Shown here in pieces: positions 16,386 through 23,818 of a stretch of 64,000 nucleotides of DNA. Origin of the DNA: Haloarcula amylovorans (lineage in GTDB: Archaea; Halobacteriota; Halobacteria; Halobacteriales; Haloarculaceae); NCBI RefSeq assembly GCF_004681185.1, contig NZ_SRIF01000002.1, forward strand, positions 1,035,994 to 1,099,993. Reading direction: 5' to 3'. A program made the translations under genes and the position numbers. Position 1 is the stretch's first letter. Every line of letters begins with the position of its first letter. The notes under the pieces are model-generated. The model was given only the letters and a program-made list of their open reading frames with translations. It was not told where the DNA came from and made no database searches.

Positions 16386-17688
16386 GTGGCGTCGCCGGCC
16401 CAGTTCGCTGGTAGTCCGCAAACTGCACCTCCACCGCAACCTCCCGCGGCGTATCCTCGGCGATCTCCCGTTGGAGCGTCGCCGACAGTGCCGAATAGTT
16501 CCGATCCGAGCTTCGGCCGACGACGATGGAGACGGTGTCGCTGTCGCCCTTTCGCAGGAGCTGTGCCCCGTAGTCGGTCTGGACGTCGATGAGTTCGAGT
16601 TCCTCGTAGCGCTGTTGGGTCAGGACGTCCTCGACGTTGTGATTGGCCGTCTCGACGAAGGCGAGGTACTGATACGTGCTGGCGATTGCCCCGAGGAGGG
16701 CAACGAGGACGACCGCACCGACGACGGCGTAGCCGACGGCTCGTGGGTCGAGAGTGACGTACTCTACGAGCCGTGTCGAGGGAGACGAGCGGTAGCCAAA
16801 CAGCATGAGCGAGACGTATGCCGAGAGGTTGATGAGGAGGAGGTTCATCAACAGCAAGACCAGCGCGCCGAAGACCACCGTCGGGTCTCGCCAGATGATA
16901 CCGATACCGACAGCGGCGGCGGCGGGGACGATGGCTGCGGCGACGGCGACACCGGCGAGCGAGACGTCGAGGTCAGTCGCCAGTGCCAGCGCGCCGGCCG
17001 CGCCGGCGAAGATGGCGATGACGTAGGTGAGCACGATGGGAATCGAGAAGGCGCTGACCTGCGAGATGTTCTCGATCGCAAGGTTCGGCGGGACGAGGTA
17101 GCCCCACTTGAAGACGGCGGCAGCCGCCGTCGAGGCGGTGACGGCGACGACGAGACCGAGCAGTTGCGATTTGATGCTGTCGAGAATCGACGGGTAGTCG
17201 CCGATGACCGCCCCGACGCTGGCCGACAGCGCCGAGCCGGCAAAGGGCGAGATGACCATCGCGCCGACGATGACGATGGCCGAATCGAGCATCAGTCCCG
17301 CGGCGGCGACGATGGCGCTGAGCGCGGCGAAGATGACGAACATCGCTCGTCCCGGCGTCACCTCGCGGGCGTTCGCTCGAAGCGTCGCATGCGAGAGGCC
17401 GACTTCGTCGTCCGGTCCCTGCGTGTACTTGCTCTCCAGTTCGTCGAACGTGGGCGTGGTGGCCGACTGGATGTCGGTGATGATGGTGAAGGCGTCCTCG
17501 TCGAGTCCGGCGTCGTAGAGGCGGTCCAGCACCTTCTCGACCGCACCATCGGGGAGCGGGAAGTAGAGGATGATCGCGTCGCTGTCGTCGCGTTCGGCAG
17601 CGGCGATGTGCTCGATGTTTTCCTCGTCCAGCACGTCGATGACTGCGTCTTCTTCCTCATCACCGACACGTAGCTGGATGAGTCGCAC
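16318..17688 (-). CDS. DUF389 family membrane protein (copy 1)
   Basis: This 456-residue protein has an N-terminal soluble domain (1-110; MRLIQLRVGDEEED) and a conserved membrane core of about six helices (115-330) including LDSAIVIVGAMVISPFAGS and AAAIVPAAAAVGIGI. A soluble C-terminal part follows. The GTG at 17688 is chosen because this start aligns with the paralogue at 21.5 kb (MKLIQLFVP); the frame goes on upstream to 17736. DUF389 proteins have no established function. The gene is divergent from a short HPP protein 126 bases away. Its last 25 residues look unlike the paralogue and may be altered. Confidence 0.88.
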   Translation of the reverse strand: MRLIQLRVGDEEEDAVIDVLDEENIEHIAAAERDDSDAIILYFPLPDGAVEKVLDRLYDAGLDEDAFTIITDIQSATTPTFDELESKYTQGPDDEVGLSHATLRANAREVTPGRAMFVIFAALSAIVAAAGLMLDSAIVIVGAMVISPFAGSALSASVGAVIGDYPSILDSIKSQLLGLVVAVTASTAAAAVFKWGYLVPPNLAIENISQVSAFSIPIVLTYVIAIFAGAAGALALATDLDVSLAGVAVAAAIVPAAAAVGIGIIWRDPTVVFGALVLLLMNLLLINLSAYVSLMLFGYRSSPSTRLVEYVTLDPRAVGYAVVGAVVLVALLGAIASTYQYLAFVETANHNVEDVLTQQRYEELELIDVQTDYGAQLLRKGDSDTVSIVVGRSSDRNYSALSATLQREIAEDTPREVAVEVQFADYQRTGPATPQSSLSATRPGPRSVILEPGFST

Positions 17689-17814
17689 ACCGTCTCTTGC
17701 CCAACCAGCGGAAAGAAAGCGTCGCCTGCACTCCAAGGGGAGTTCGGCTACCGGCGCTCTCGCTCGGGATTTGCAACCACTGTTCCTTTCAGTCCGGATG
17801 GCTAGCGCGGCACT

Positions 17815-18342
17815 ATGGAGGTTTTCGAGCCACTCGAAGAGCAGCCGACGACGAGTGACGCGCTCCTCTCAACGGGGCGGACGTGCAGTCTCCTCGTCGT
17901 GCTCATCCTGTTGGCGTGGGGAACGGGACAGCCGTTCCTCTTTCCAAGTCTCGGGCCGTCGGCGTACGCGCTCGCAGTGACGCCGTCGGCAGCGACGAGT
18001 CAGTGGCAGCGCGCGCTCGGCGGTCACTTCTTCGGCGTCGTCAGCGGCCTCCTTGCGTACCACACTATCGCACCTGGTCTGTCGGTCACCGACATCCCGC
18101 CCGCGTTGTCGATGCCGGGACTCCAACTCGTCGCCGCCGGCTTCCTCTCGGTGGCGTTGACGAGTTTTGCGATGCTCAGAACCGACCTCCGGCACGCGCC
18201 GGCCTGTGCGACGACGCTCATCGTCGGGCTTGGCCTGCTCACCAGCGCCCTCGAAGCCGGCATCATCCTGTTCGCCATCTGTGTCCTCGTCGTCGCCGAC
18301 CACCTCCTCCCGACGACCGGTGTCGAGGAACCACCGCAGTAA
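17815..18342 (+). CDS. HPP-family membrane protein
   Basis: This 175-residue protein is almost entirely four or five hydrophobic segments (about 22-40, 45-60, 65-85, 98-118, 135-165). PFLFPSLGPSAYALAVTP matches the HPP family's proline-rich first loop and HAPACATTLIVGLGLL the later conserved loop. Some members are nitrite transporters. Unlike the HPP-USP fusion at 14.7 kb it has no soluble domain. It is divergent from DUF389 copy 1 and convergent with the cation/proton antiporter. Confidence 0.85.
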   Translation: MEVFEPLEEQPTTSDALLSTGRTCSLLVVLILLAWGTGQPFLFPSLGPSAYALAVTPSAATSQWQRALGGHFFGVVSGLLAYHTIAPGLSVTDIPPALSMPGLQLVAAGFLSVALTSFAMLRTDLRHAPACATTLIVGLGLLTSALEAGIILFAICVLVVADHLLPTTGVEEPPQ

Positions 18343-18406
18343 CGTCCACGGTCCGGGCCGTCGAAGCGTGGGCTGTCACCGCTTCGGGGCGGCTGTTGCT
18401 CTTGTG

Positions 18407-20137
18407 TTACGACGGACTGGCGTCGCCGTCGTCGCCCTCCGCTTCGTCCTCGCTCTCGTCGATTTGCAGGCCGAACTCGTCGGCACGAGAGCGCCAGAAC
18501 TCCTCGTATCCTTCGTGTTCGCCATGGACCGTCGATTCGCCGCCTCGGACGCGGTCGAGTTTCAGGTTCGTCTCCTCCAGCAGGCGTTCGCCCACGTCGT
18601 CGGCGATGACACCTCGGCGGGCGGCATCCATGATGGCACTCTTCTCCTCAGCGAGGACGCGCCGTTCGCCTTGGAGCACTTGCTCGTGGCGGAGTTCGTG
18701 GTGTTCGCGTAGCAGTTCGGCGACGGCGTCGTTGAGCGCGTCTTTCTCCCGACTGTACTCCGCTTTGAAGTCCTGATAGACCTCCGTCGGGATGTCGCCG
18801 CTGGCGTCCAGTTCTTCGGCGGCCTCCAGCGCCGCGTCCACCGCACGAGCGCGGCCGACGAGGAGTTCGTACAATTCCTCGGCGTCAGACCGCGTCACGA
18901 CGCCGAGACGGTCGAGCAAGGTTCCCATCGTGAGCCCCTGGACGACCAGTGAGAAGGCGGCGACGCCGAACACCATCGCCAGCAGTTGTTGACGCATCGG
19001 GAAGCCGTTGGGCAGGCCGAGCACGAGCGCGATGGGAATCGACCCGTGGAGGCCGCCCCATAGCATCACGTGCTGGTAGCCCATCGGGACTTCCGGTTTC
19101 GTGACGCGGTTGACCAGCGCCGTCAGCGGGTAGACGGCGGCCGTCCGCGCCAGCAGGACGAGTGGGATGGCGAGCAGGACGTGTTCTCCGTACTGCAGGA
19201 AGTCACCGATGGGCGTCTCGACGCCAATCATCAGGAAGATGAACGTATTGACGATGAACGCCCCGGTCTCCAGCGAGTTGAAGACGGTGATCTTCGTCTG
19301 GGGAGTCATCGCCTTCTCAGCGCCGCGGTTCCCGATGAGCAGCCCCGAGACGACCGTCGCGATCACGCCCGAGACGCCGAGGTAGTGTTCGGCCAGCAGG
19401 AACGACCCGTAGGCGAGGATGAAGGCGAGCACCGTCTCGGTCATGTTCTCGTCTAGGTTCGCCATCACGGTGTAGACGGCGTACCCGGCCGCGAAGCCGA
19501 CGAGCAGGCCGCCGACGCTGGAGACGACCATCTGTAGTCCCAACTCGGTCAGTCCGCCGACGGTGAACAGCTCCGCTGGGTCCGCTCCGTCCTGTATCAG
19601 GACGAAGAACGTCGAGAAGATGACGACGCCGACGCCGTCGTTGACGAGCGACTCGCCCTCGACGAGCACGGAGAGGCGTTCGGGTGCGCCCAGTTCCTCG
19701 AAGAGAGCGAGGACGCTCACGGGGTCGGTCGGGAGCGCCATCGCGGCGAACAGGAGCGCGGTGAGCAGCGGGAATCCAAACGCGTACTGGCCGATATACC
19801 CAAGGATCGCGATGGAGATGACCAATCCGACGACGGCCATCGCCAGCACCGGGCCGATGTTGCGCCGCAGTCGTTCCAGGTCCGTCGTCGCCGCCCCCTC
19901 GAACAACAGCGGCGGGAGGAGGACGAGCAAGATGAGGTCGTGCGTGAGATTGATGTCGATATCCACACCCAGCACTGAGATGGCGAACCCGGCGAGCAAG
20001 AGCGCGATAGTATAGGGAAAGCGCCCGATCTTGGCGACGAAGATCCCGACGCCAGCCGCGATGATGAAGACGGGAAGCAACTCCAACAACAGACTCTCGA
20101 TAGGGCTGGTCTCGACGGCAAGCACGACCGGGTCCAT
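18407..20137 (-). CDS. CPA1-type cation/proton antiporter (NhaP-like)
   Basis: This 576-residue protein has 12 or so membrane helices (about 15-410) and a cytoplasmic C-terminal domain rich in charged helices (420-576). The motifs FEGAATTDLERL, ALPTDPVSVLALF and the ion-site LVEGESLVNDGVGVVIF are those of CPA1 Na+(K+)/H+ exchangers. It would expel sodium or potassium in exchange for protons at the cell membrane, important in a high-salt organism. The acidic C-terminal tail is probably regulatory. It sits between the HPP and DUF389 genes. Confidence 0.93.
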   Translation of the reverse strand: MDPVVLAVETSPIESLLLELLPVFIIAAGVGIFVAKIGRFPYTIALLLAGFAISVLGVDIDINLTHDLILLVLLPPLLFEGAATTDLERLRRNIGPVLAMAVVGLVISIAILGYIGQYAFGFPLLTALLFAAMALPTDPVSVLALFEELGAPERLSVLVEGESLVNDGVGVVIFSTFFVLIQDGADPAELFTVGGLTELGLQMVVSSVGGLLVGFAAGYAVYTVMANLDENMTETVLAFILAYGSFLLAEHYLGVSGVIATVVSGLLIGNRGAEKAMTPQTKITVFNSLETGAFIVNTFIFLMIGVETPIGDFLQYGEHVLLAIPLVLLARTAAVYPLTALVNRVTKPEVPMGYQHVMLWGGLHGSIPIALVLGLPNGFPMRQQLLAMVFGVAAFSLVVQGLTMGTLLDRLGVVTRSDAEELYELLVGRARAVDAALEAAEELDASGDIPTEVYQDFKAEYSREKDALNDAVAELLREHHELRHEQVLQGERRVLAEEKSAIMDAARRGVIADDVGERLLEETNLKLDRVRGGESTVHGEHEGYEEFWRSRADEFGLQIDESEDEAEGDDGDASPS

Positions 20138-20144
20138 GTGTTCG

Positions 20145-20348
20145 CTACGACTCGTCGCTTCCGGATAAGTTGCCTGCCTGTTGCAGGCGTTCGGTCCGTT
20201 GCTCGCGGACGTGCGGTCGAAGACGAGCGTACAGACCGACTGAAGATGCGTTACGTATCGACTGTGCCTCGTCCAACACCGCTCTCAGGCCCGTCACGGT
20301 CGGTACTCTACGAGACAGATAGCACGGTAGCGGGCGCGTCTGTCGCAC
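20145..20348 (-). CDS. Possible small protein (67 aa)
   Basis: A GTG-initiated frame of 67 residues lies just upstream of the antiporter gene on the same strand, ending 8 bases before its ATG. The second half (GLYARLRPHVREQRTERLQQ) is predicted helical and amphipathic, which is more protein-like than a chance frame, but the first half is basic and unconvincing. No motif is recognised. It may be a small gene co-transcribed with the antiporter or nothing. Confidence 0.3.
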   Translation of the reverse strand: MRQTRPLPCYLSRRVPTVTGLRAVLDEAQSIRNASSVGLYARLRPHVREQRTERLQQAGNLSGSDES

Positions 20349-20378
20349 AAAAATTGGTCGGGAGCAGAACCACGAACG

Positions 20379-20702
20379 TCAACCTGCCGGTCTGGCCTTC
20401 TGGGCCGCACCGATGAGCAGGACTGCGAAGAAGGCGACCACGAGCCACTGCCCGGTCTGGGAGGTGAGTGCATCGGTCACCAGCTCGAGGAGCGGGAGAC
20501 CGACCGCCTGACCGAGCGCGAACAGCAGGACGACGCCACCGATGAGCGTCAGTCCCGTTCTGACCGCCGCGTTAGCGAACCAAGACGTCGCGTTTTCGAC
20601 GGAGTCGTCGCCCTGCCGCGGCTGCTGTTGGGTCTGCGCGGACTTCTTCTGTTCGTCCCTGTGCTGGTTGGTGTCGTTGGATCCGTTCCGTGCTTGGGTC
20701 AT
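20379..20702 (-). CDS. Small membrane protein of unknown function
   Basis: This 107-residue protein has a polar, glutamine-rich N-terminus (residues 1-45) and two hydrophobic helices (about 52-72 and 83-103), ending KARPAG. The start at ATG 20702 (MTQARNG) is preferred to an in-frame ATG four codons earlier. It resembles unclassified haloarchaeal two-helix membrane proteins; no function can be given. It has its own orientation, the same as the antiporter, about 240 bases upstream. Confidence 0.6.
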   Translation of the reverse strand: MTQARNGSNDTNQHRDEQKKSAQTQQQPRQGDDSVENATSWFANAAVRTGLTLIGGVVLLFALGQAVGLPLLELVTDALTSQTGQWLVVAFFAVLLIGAAQKARPAG

Positions 20703-20936
20703 AGGAGACCCCAACGTTTGGTAGACGAGCGCATACCGTAGTTATCGATACAGTAATACAACGTTCCAACCGTTTCACGATCTGCGGCAGCTACGGTCTC
20801 GAGCGTGCCAATCGCAAGCAGGAACGGAGGCGAGTGTGCGACCCGGTCGCACAGGTAGGTTCTCTCGGCTGGAGCCGATTCGGAGAGCCGAACACGCAGG
20901 CGATAGCCTATTGGGCCGCCGTAGTCACCAAGTGGT

Positions 20937-21458
20937 ATGATCATTCGCTTGTGGGCACTGGCGTGGGCAGCACGCTACCTCAGGTACGTCCCCATCCTCG
21001 GCTGGCGGTTCTCTGAGAACATCGTCCAGAATCTCGAAGACAGGATGGAACGGGACATAGATATCGGTGACATGACCGTCGAGTTCGAGGGCGACGACGC
21101 CTCGGACGTTCGGATTCAGGTCTCGGTCACCAACGAACTGCCAGTCGACCTCACCGTCAACGCCGTGAACGTCCGACTGGGGTACACAGAGGAGTCACAG
21201 ACGGTCGCGAACGTGCTCTGGTCGGCGGATGCCCACGGGCCGCCGCCAGTGAACATCTCGCGGTCGATGATCGAGAGCGGCACCGAGGAGGCCGTCCGCG
21301 TCGAACGGCACCTCCCCGCGGAGGGGCCGACAGACTCGCTCCACGTCGACGGGTCGCTCACGACCGAGGCGTGGCTGGACATCCCTTCGACGAAGCGTAT
21401 CCCTCTCGGAACGCTTCAGCGTGACCTCCCCAGCGTGACGGCCGAACTCCCGTCGTAA
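20937..21458 (+). CDS. Membrane-anchored LEA-like beta-sandwich protein
   Basis: This 173-residue protein has an amphipathic or hydrophobic start (MIIRLWALAWAARYLRYVP) that probably attaches it to the membrane, then beta-rich sequence with DIGDMTVEFEGD and VSVTNELPVDLTVNAVNVRL. The alternating strand pattern with a VTNxLPVDLTV segment recalls LEA14/WHy-type immunoglobulin-like domains, but I cannot confirm the family. It converges with DUF389 copy 2, with only 14 bases between the stop codons. Confidence 0.65.
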   Translation: MIIRLWALAWAARYLRYVPILGWRFSENIVQNLEDRMERDIDIGDMTVEFEGDDASDVRIQVSVTNELPVDLTVNAVNVRLGYTEESQTVANVLWSADAHGPPPVNISRSMIESGTEEAVRVERHLPAEGPTDSLHVDGSLTTEAWLDIPSTKRIPLGTLQRDLPSVTAELPS

Positions 21459-21472
21459 CCGTCGGACCTCGC

Positions 21473-22900
21473 TCAACAGACGCCGACACACCGAGCGGTG
21501 CCCGCGGTGCCGACTACACCGGTCAGTCGCTCCCACACCGCGTCGGCCCAGTTGGCGATTCGAGTCCCGAAGCCGTCGACCTGCGGCGTCTCGTCGGCCC
21601 CCTGTGATTGAGCCTGTGCCTGCTGGAAGTCGAGGAATCGGACCTGCACCGTCACCGGACGGTCGGTCGCCCGAGAGACGTTCGATTGGATGTTCTCGTC
21701 GAGTAACTCGTACTGGGCGTCGCTCGACCGACTGACCGTCACCGTCACCGACTCGTCGCGGCCGAGGAGATTCATGTCGTTGTACCCCGTCTTGACGCTG
21801 ACCAGTTCGATCGAGCGGTACTCCGAATCGGCGAGGACCGCCTCCACTTCTTGATTGACCTCCTGTTCGTAGACGACGTGTTGGTAGGTTCCGACGCTCG
21901 TCAGCGCGATGACGATGGCGAAGACGACGATGACGGCCGCGTACGCGCCCGACCGGACCGAGACGGCAGCGTTCTCGCGGACGCTCCGGATGACCGACGA
22001 GCGGTAGCCAAGCGAGACAAGCGCGAGATACGCGGCGAGGTTGATGAAGACGATGTTCATCAACAGGAGTACGACTGCACCGAGGACGAGCAGCGGTTCG
22101 CCCCACGCCGTCCCGATGCCGGCAGCGGCGGCAGCGGGGACGATGGCCGCGGCGACGGCCACGCCGGCGATAGAGACGGGGAGGTCCGTCGCCAGTGCGA
22201 GCGCGCCCGCCAGACCGGCCGCGATTGCGATAGCCAGCGTCAGCGAGTTCGGCGTGGCGAACGCGGCGACCTGCGTGACGAGCGAGACGTCGAGCGTCGA
22301 GGGAACGAACCCGGTCTGCTGTAAGAATACGCCCATCGCTACCGCACCGACGTACGCGATGACCAGCCCGACGACCTGCGAGGTGACGCTGTCGACGACC
22401 ATCTCCCGGTCGCTGATGACCAGACCGACGCTCGCGGAGAGCGTCGACCCGGCGAAGGGCGCGATGACCATCGCACCGACGATGACGATGGCCGAATCGA
22501 GCAAGAGGCCGCCGACCGCGACGATAGCGCTCAGCGCCGCGAACGCCGTGTAGGTCGCCGTATCCGGCGTGAGGTCCGCCGCGCGCTCTCGAATTTCCGG
22601 GTGGGACGCGCCGCGAGCGCCTTTCGGTCCGTCGACGTACTTCTCGGTCAACTCGTCGACGTTCGGAACCGTCGCGCGGTCGACGTCGGTGACCACGGTG
22701 TAGGTGTCCTCGTCGAGCCCGACGTCGTACAGCCGCGAGAGAACGGTATCGACAGCGCCCGCCGGGACCGGTATCTGTGCGATACTGCCGCCCCGGTGCG
22801 TGTCCTCGTCGGCGAAGACGAATTCGATATCCATCTCCGCCAGCTCGTCCCGAACCGCCGTGCGGTCCTCGGTCGGGACGAACAACTGGATGAGCTTCAT
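21473..22900 (-). CDS. DUF389 family membrane protein (copy 2)
   Basis: This 475-residue paralogue of the 16.3 kb gene has the same order: a soluble N-terminal domain (1-110), then about six membrane helices with LDSAIVIVGAMVIAPFAGS and AAAIVPAAAAAGIGT. A longer C-terminal soluble part follows (330-475), with a glutamine-rich QQAQAQSQ stretch. Start ATG 22900 agrees with the paralogue. The function of the family is unknown. A TATA-like element and a 9-bp inverted repeat lie directly upstream, suggesting specific control of this copy. Confidence 0.9.
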   Translation of the reverse strand: MKLIQLFVPTEDRTAVRDELAEMDIEFVFADEDTHRGGSIAQIPVPAGAVDTVLSRLYDVGLDEDTYTVVTDVDRATVPNVDELTEKYVDGPKGARGASHPEIRERAADLTPDTATYTAFAALSAIVAVGGLLLDSAIVIVGAMVIAPFAGSTLSASVGLVISDREMVVDSVTSQVVGLVIAYVGAVAMGVFLQQTGFVPSTLDVSLVTQVAAFATPNSLTLAIAIAAGLAGALALATDLPVSIAGVAVAAAIVPAAAAAGIGTAWGEPLLVLGAVVLLLMNIVFINLAAYLALVSLGYRSSVIRSVRENAAVSVRSGAYAAVIVVFAIVIALTSVGTYQHVVYEQEVNQEVEAVLADSEYRSIELVSVKTGYNDMNLLGRDESVTVTVSRSSDAQYELLDENIQSNVSRATDRPVTVQVRFLDFQQAQAQSQGADETPQVDGFGTRIANWADAVWERLTGVVGTAGTARCVGVC

Positions 22901-22926
22901 AGGAACGTCTCAAAACGAGGCCAGTT

Positions 22927-22974
22927 GTATATGTGGGCGCTATCGCTGGATTAGCACCTGGTTAAAGCGATAGC
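22927..22974 (-). promoter_or_regulatory. TATA box and 9-bp inverted repeat upstream of DUF389 copy 2
   Basis: An ATATAC-type TATA element (22927-22934, minus sense) is about 28 bases from the ATG at 22900. Next to it is a perfect inverted repeat GCTATCGCT (22939-22947) / AGCGATAGC (22966-22974) with an 18-base spacer. The position suits an operator or an activator site. Confidence 0.45.
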
Positions 22975-23087
22975 TGTCGCTCGCGCCGTCGAGCTTACTG
23001 TCGGGAAGGCGCTCGCGTAATTACGGGCATCGACGTGACCGTTTCAGCGAAAAAACGAGCGGCGATGAGACGGAGAACCGTGCTGCG

Positions 23088-23582
23088 TCAGTCGGCTGCG
23101 ATCTGCCCGTAGTCGAAGCTCTCCGCGAGCGAGGAGAGTTCGTCGAGCGCATCCTCCTCTTCTTCCAGGTTCTCGTGGAGGAGGTCGCCGACCTCGTCCT
23201 CGCCGAGTCGGTCGGCGAGCATCGCCAGGTTCCCGTAGGCGGCGATCTCGTAGTGTTCGGTCTTCTGGGCCGCGATGAGGTTGTGGACGTCCAGCACGTC
23301 CTGTTCCGGGCCCTCGTCGGTGAACTCCTCGTGTTCCTTGATGAGACCCTCGATGCCCTCACACTCCTCGCGTTCGGGTTCCTTGCCGAGGATGTCGAAG
23401 GCTTCCTCCAGCCGGTCGATGTGGCCCTGCGTCTCCTCGCGGTGCTCGCTGAACGCGGACGCGATGTCCTCGTTCTCCGTCTGGCTCTCCAGTTCGTCGA
23501 GGGCGTCGAGGAGTTCGTTCTCTGCGTAGTAGATGTCTTCGAGGTTGTGCGTGAACAGGTCGTGTAGGTCGGATGGTGCCAT
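23088..23582 (-). CDS. DUF892 / YciF-type ferritin-like protein
   Basis: This 164-residue, very acidic four-helix protein begins MAPSDLHDLFTHNLEDIYYAENELLDAL. It continues with EHREETQGHIDRLEEAF and KTEHYEIAAYGNL, placing Glu/His metal ligands on four helices as in the ferritin-like YciF/DUF892 family linked to stress in bacteria. The start at 23582 is chosen because the upstream extension is basic and not conserved in character. It faces away from the APC-USP permease gene. Ferroxidase or stress function is inferred from family only. Confidence 0.85.
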   Translation of the reverse strand: MAPSDLHDLFTHNLEDIYYAENELLDALDELESQTENEDIASAFSEHREETQGHIDRLEEAFDILGKEPEREECEGIEGLIKEHEEFTDEGPEQDVLDVHNLIAAQKTEHYEIAAYGNLAMLADRLGEDEVGDLLHENLEEEEDALDELSSLAESFDYGQIAAD

Positions 23583-23818
23583 CGATAGAAGAGAGGGGCG
23601 CTCGTTCGGTAAGCGGTCTGCCTGCGAAGGCAGGGATATGGGCGAGGCGGTGACACGACATGTCAGCAGTCGTTCGGGCCGCAAGTCGTCGGGCCACGCG
23701 GATTGGTGAGCCATACAGACTGTCTTCTGTGGAGGGGTCGTTAGAGATTGAAAGCCGAGTTTTCGCTATTCAAATTCAAGGTCAGGGCTTATCCAAGGGA
23801 ATGGCATAACGCTGGCCA

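Noticed and set aside
16471..17673. Long plus-strand frame opposite DUF389 copy 1
   Set aside because: The product is a repetitive Asp/Arg/Gly-rich string produced by antisense codons, with no domain.
21195..22913. Long minus-strand frame overlapping DUF389 copy 2
   Set aside because: The product is arginine-rich low-complexity sequence in a shifted frame of the real DUF389 gene, which has clear membrane helices.
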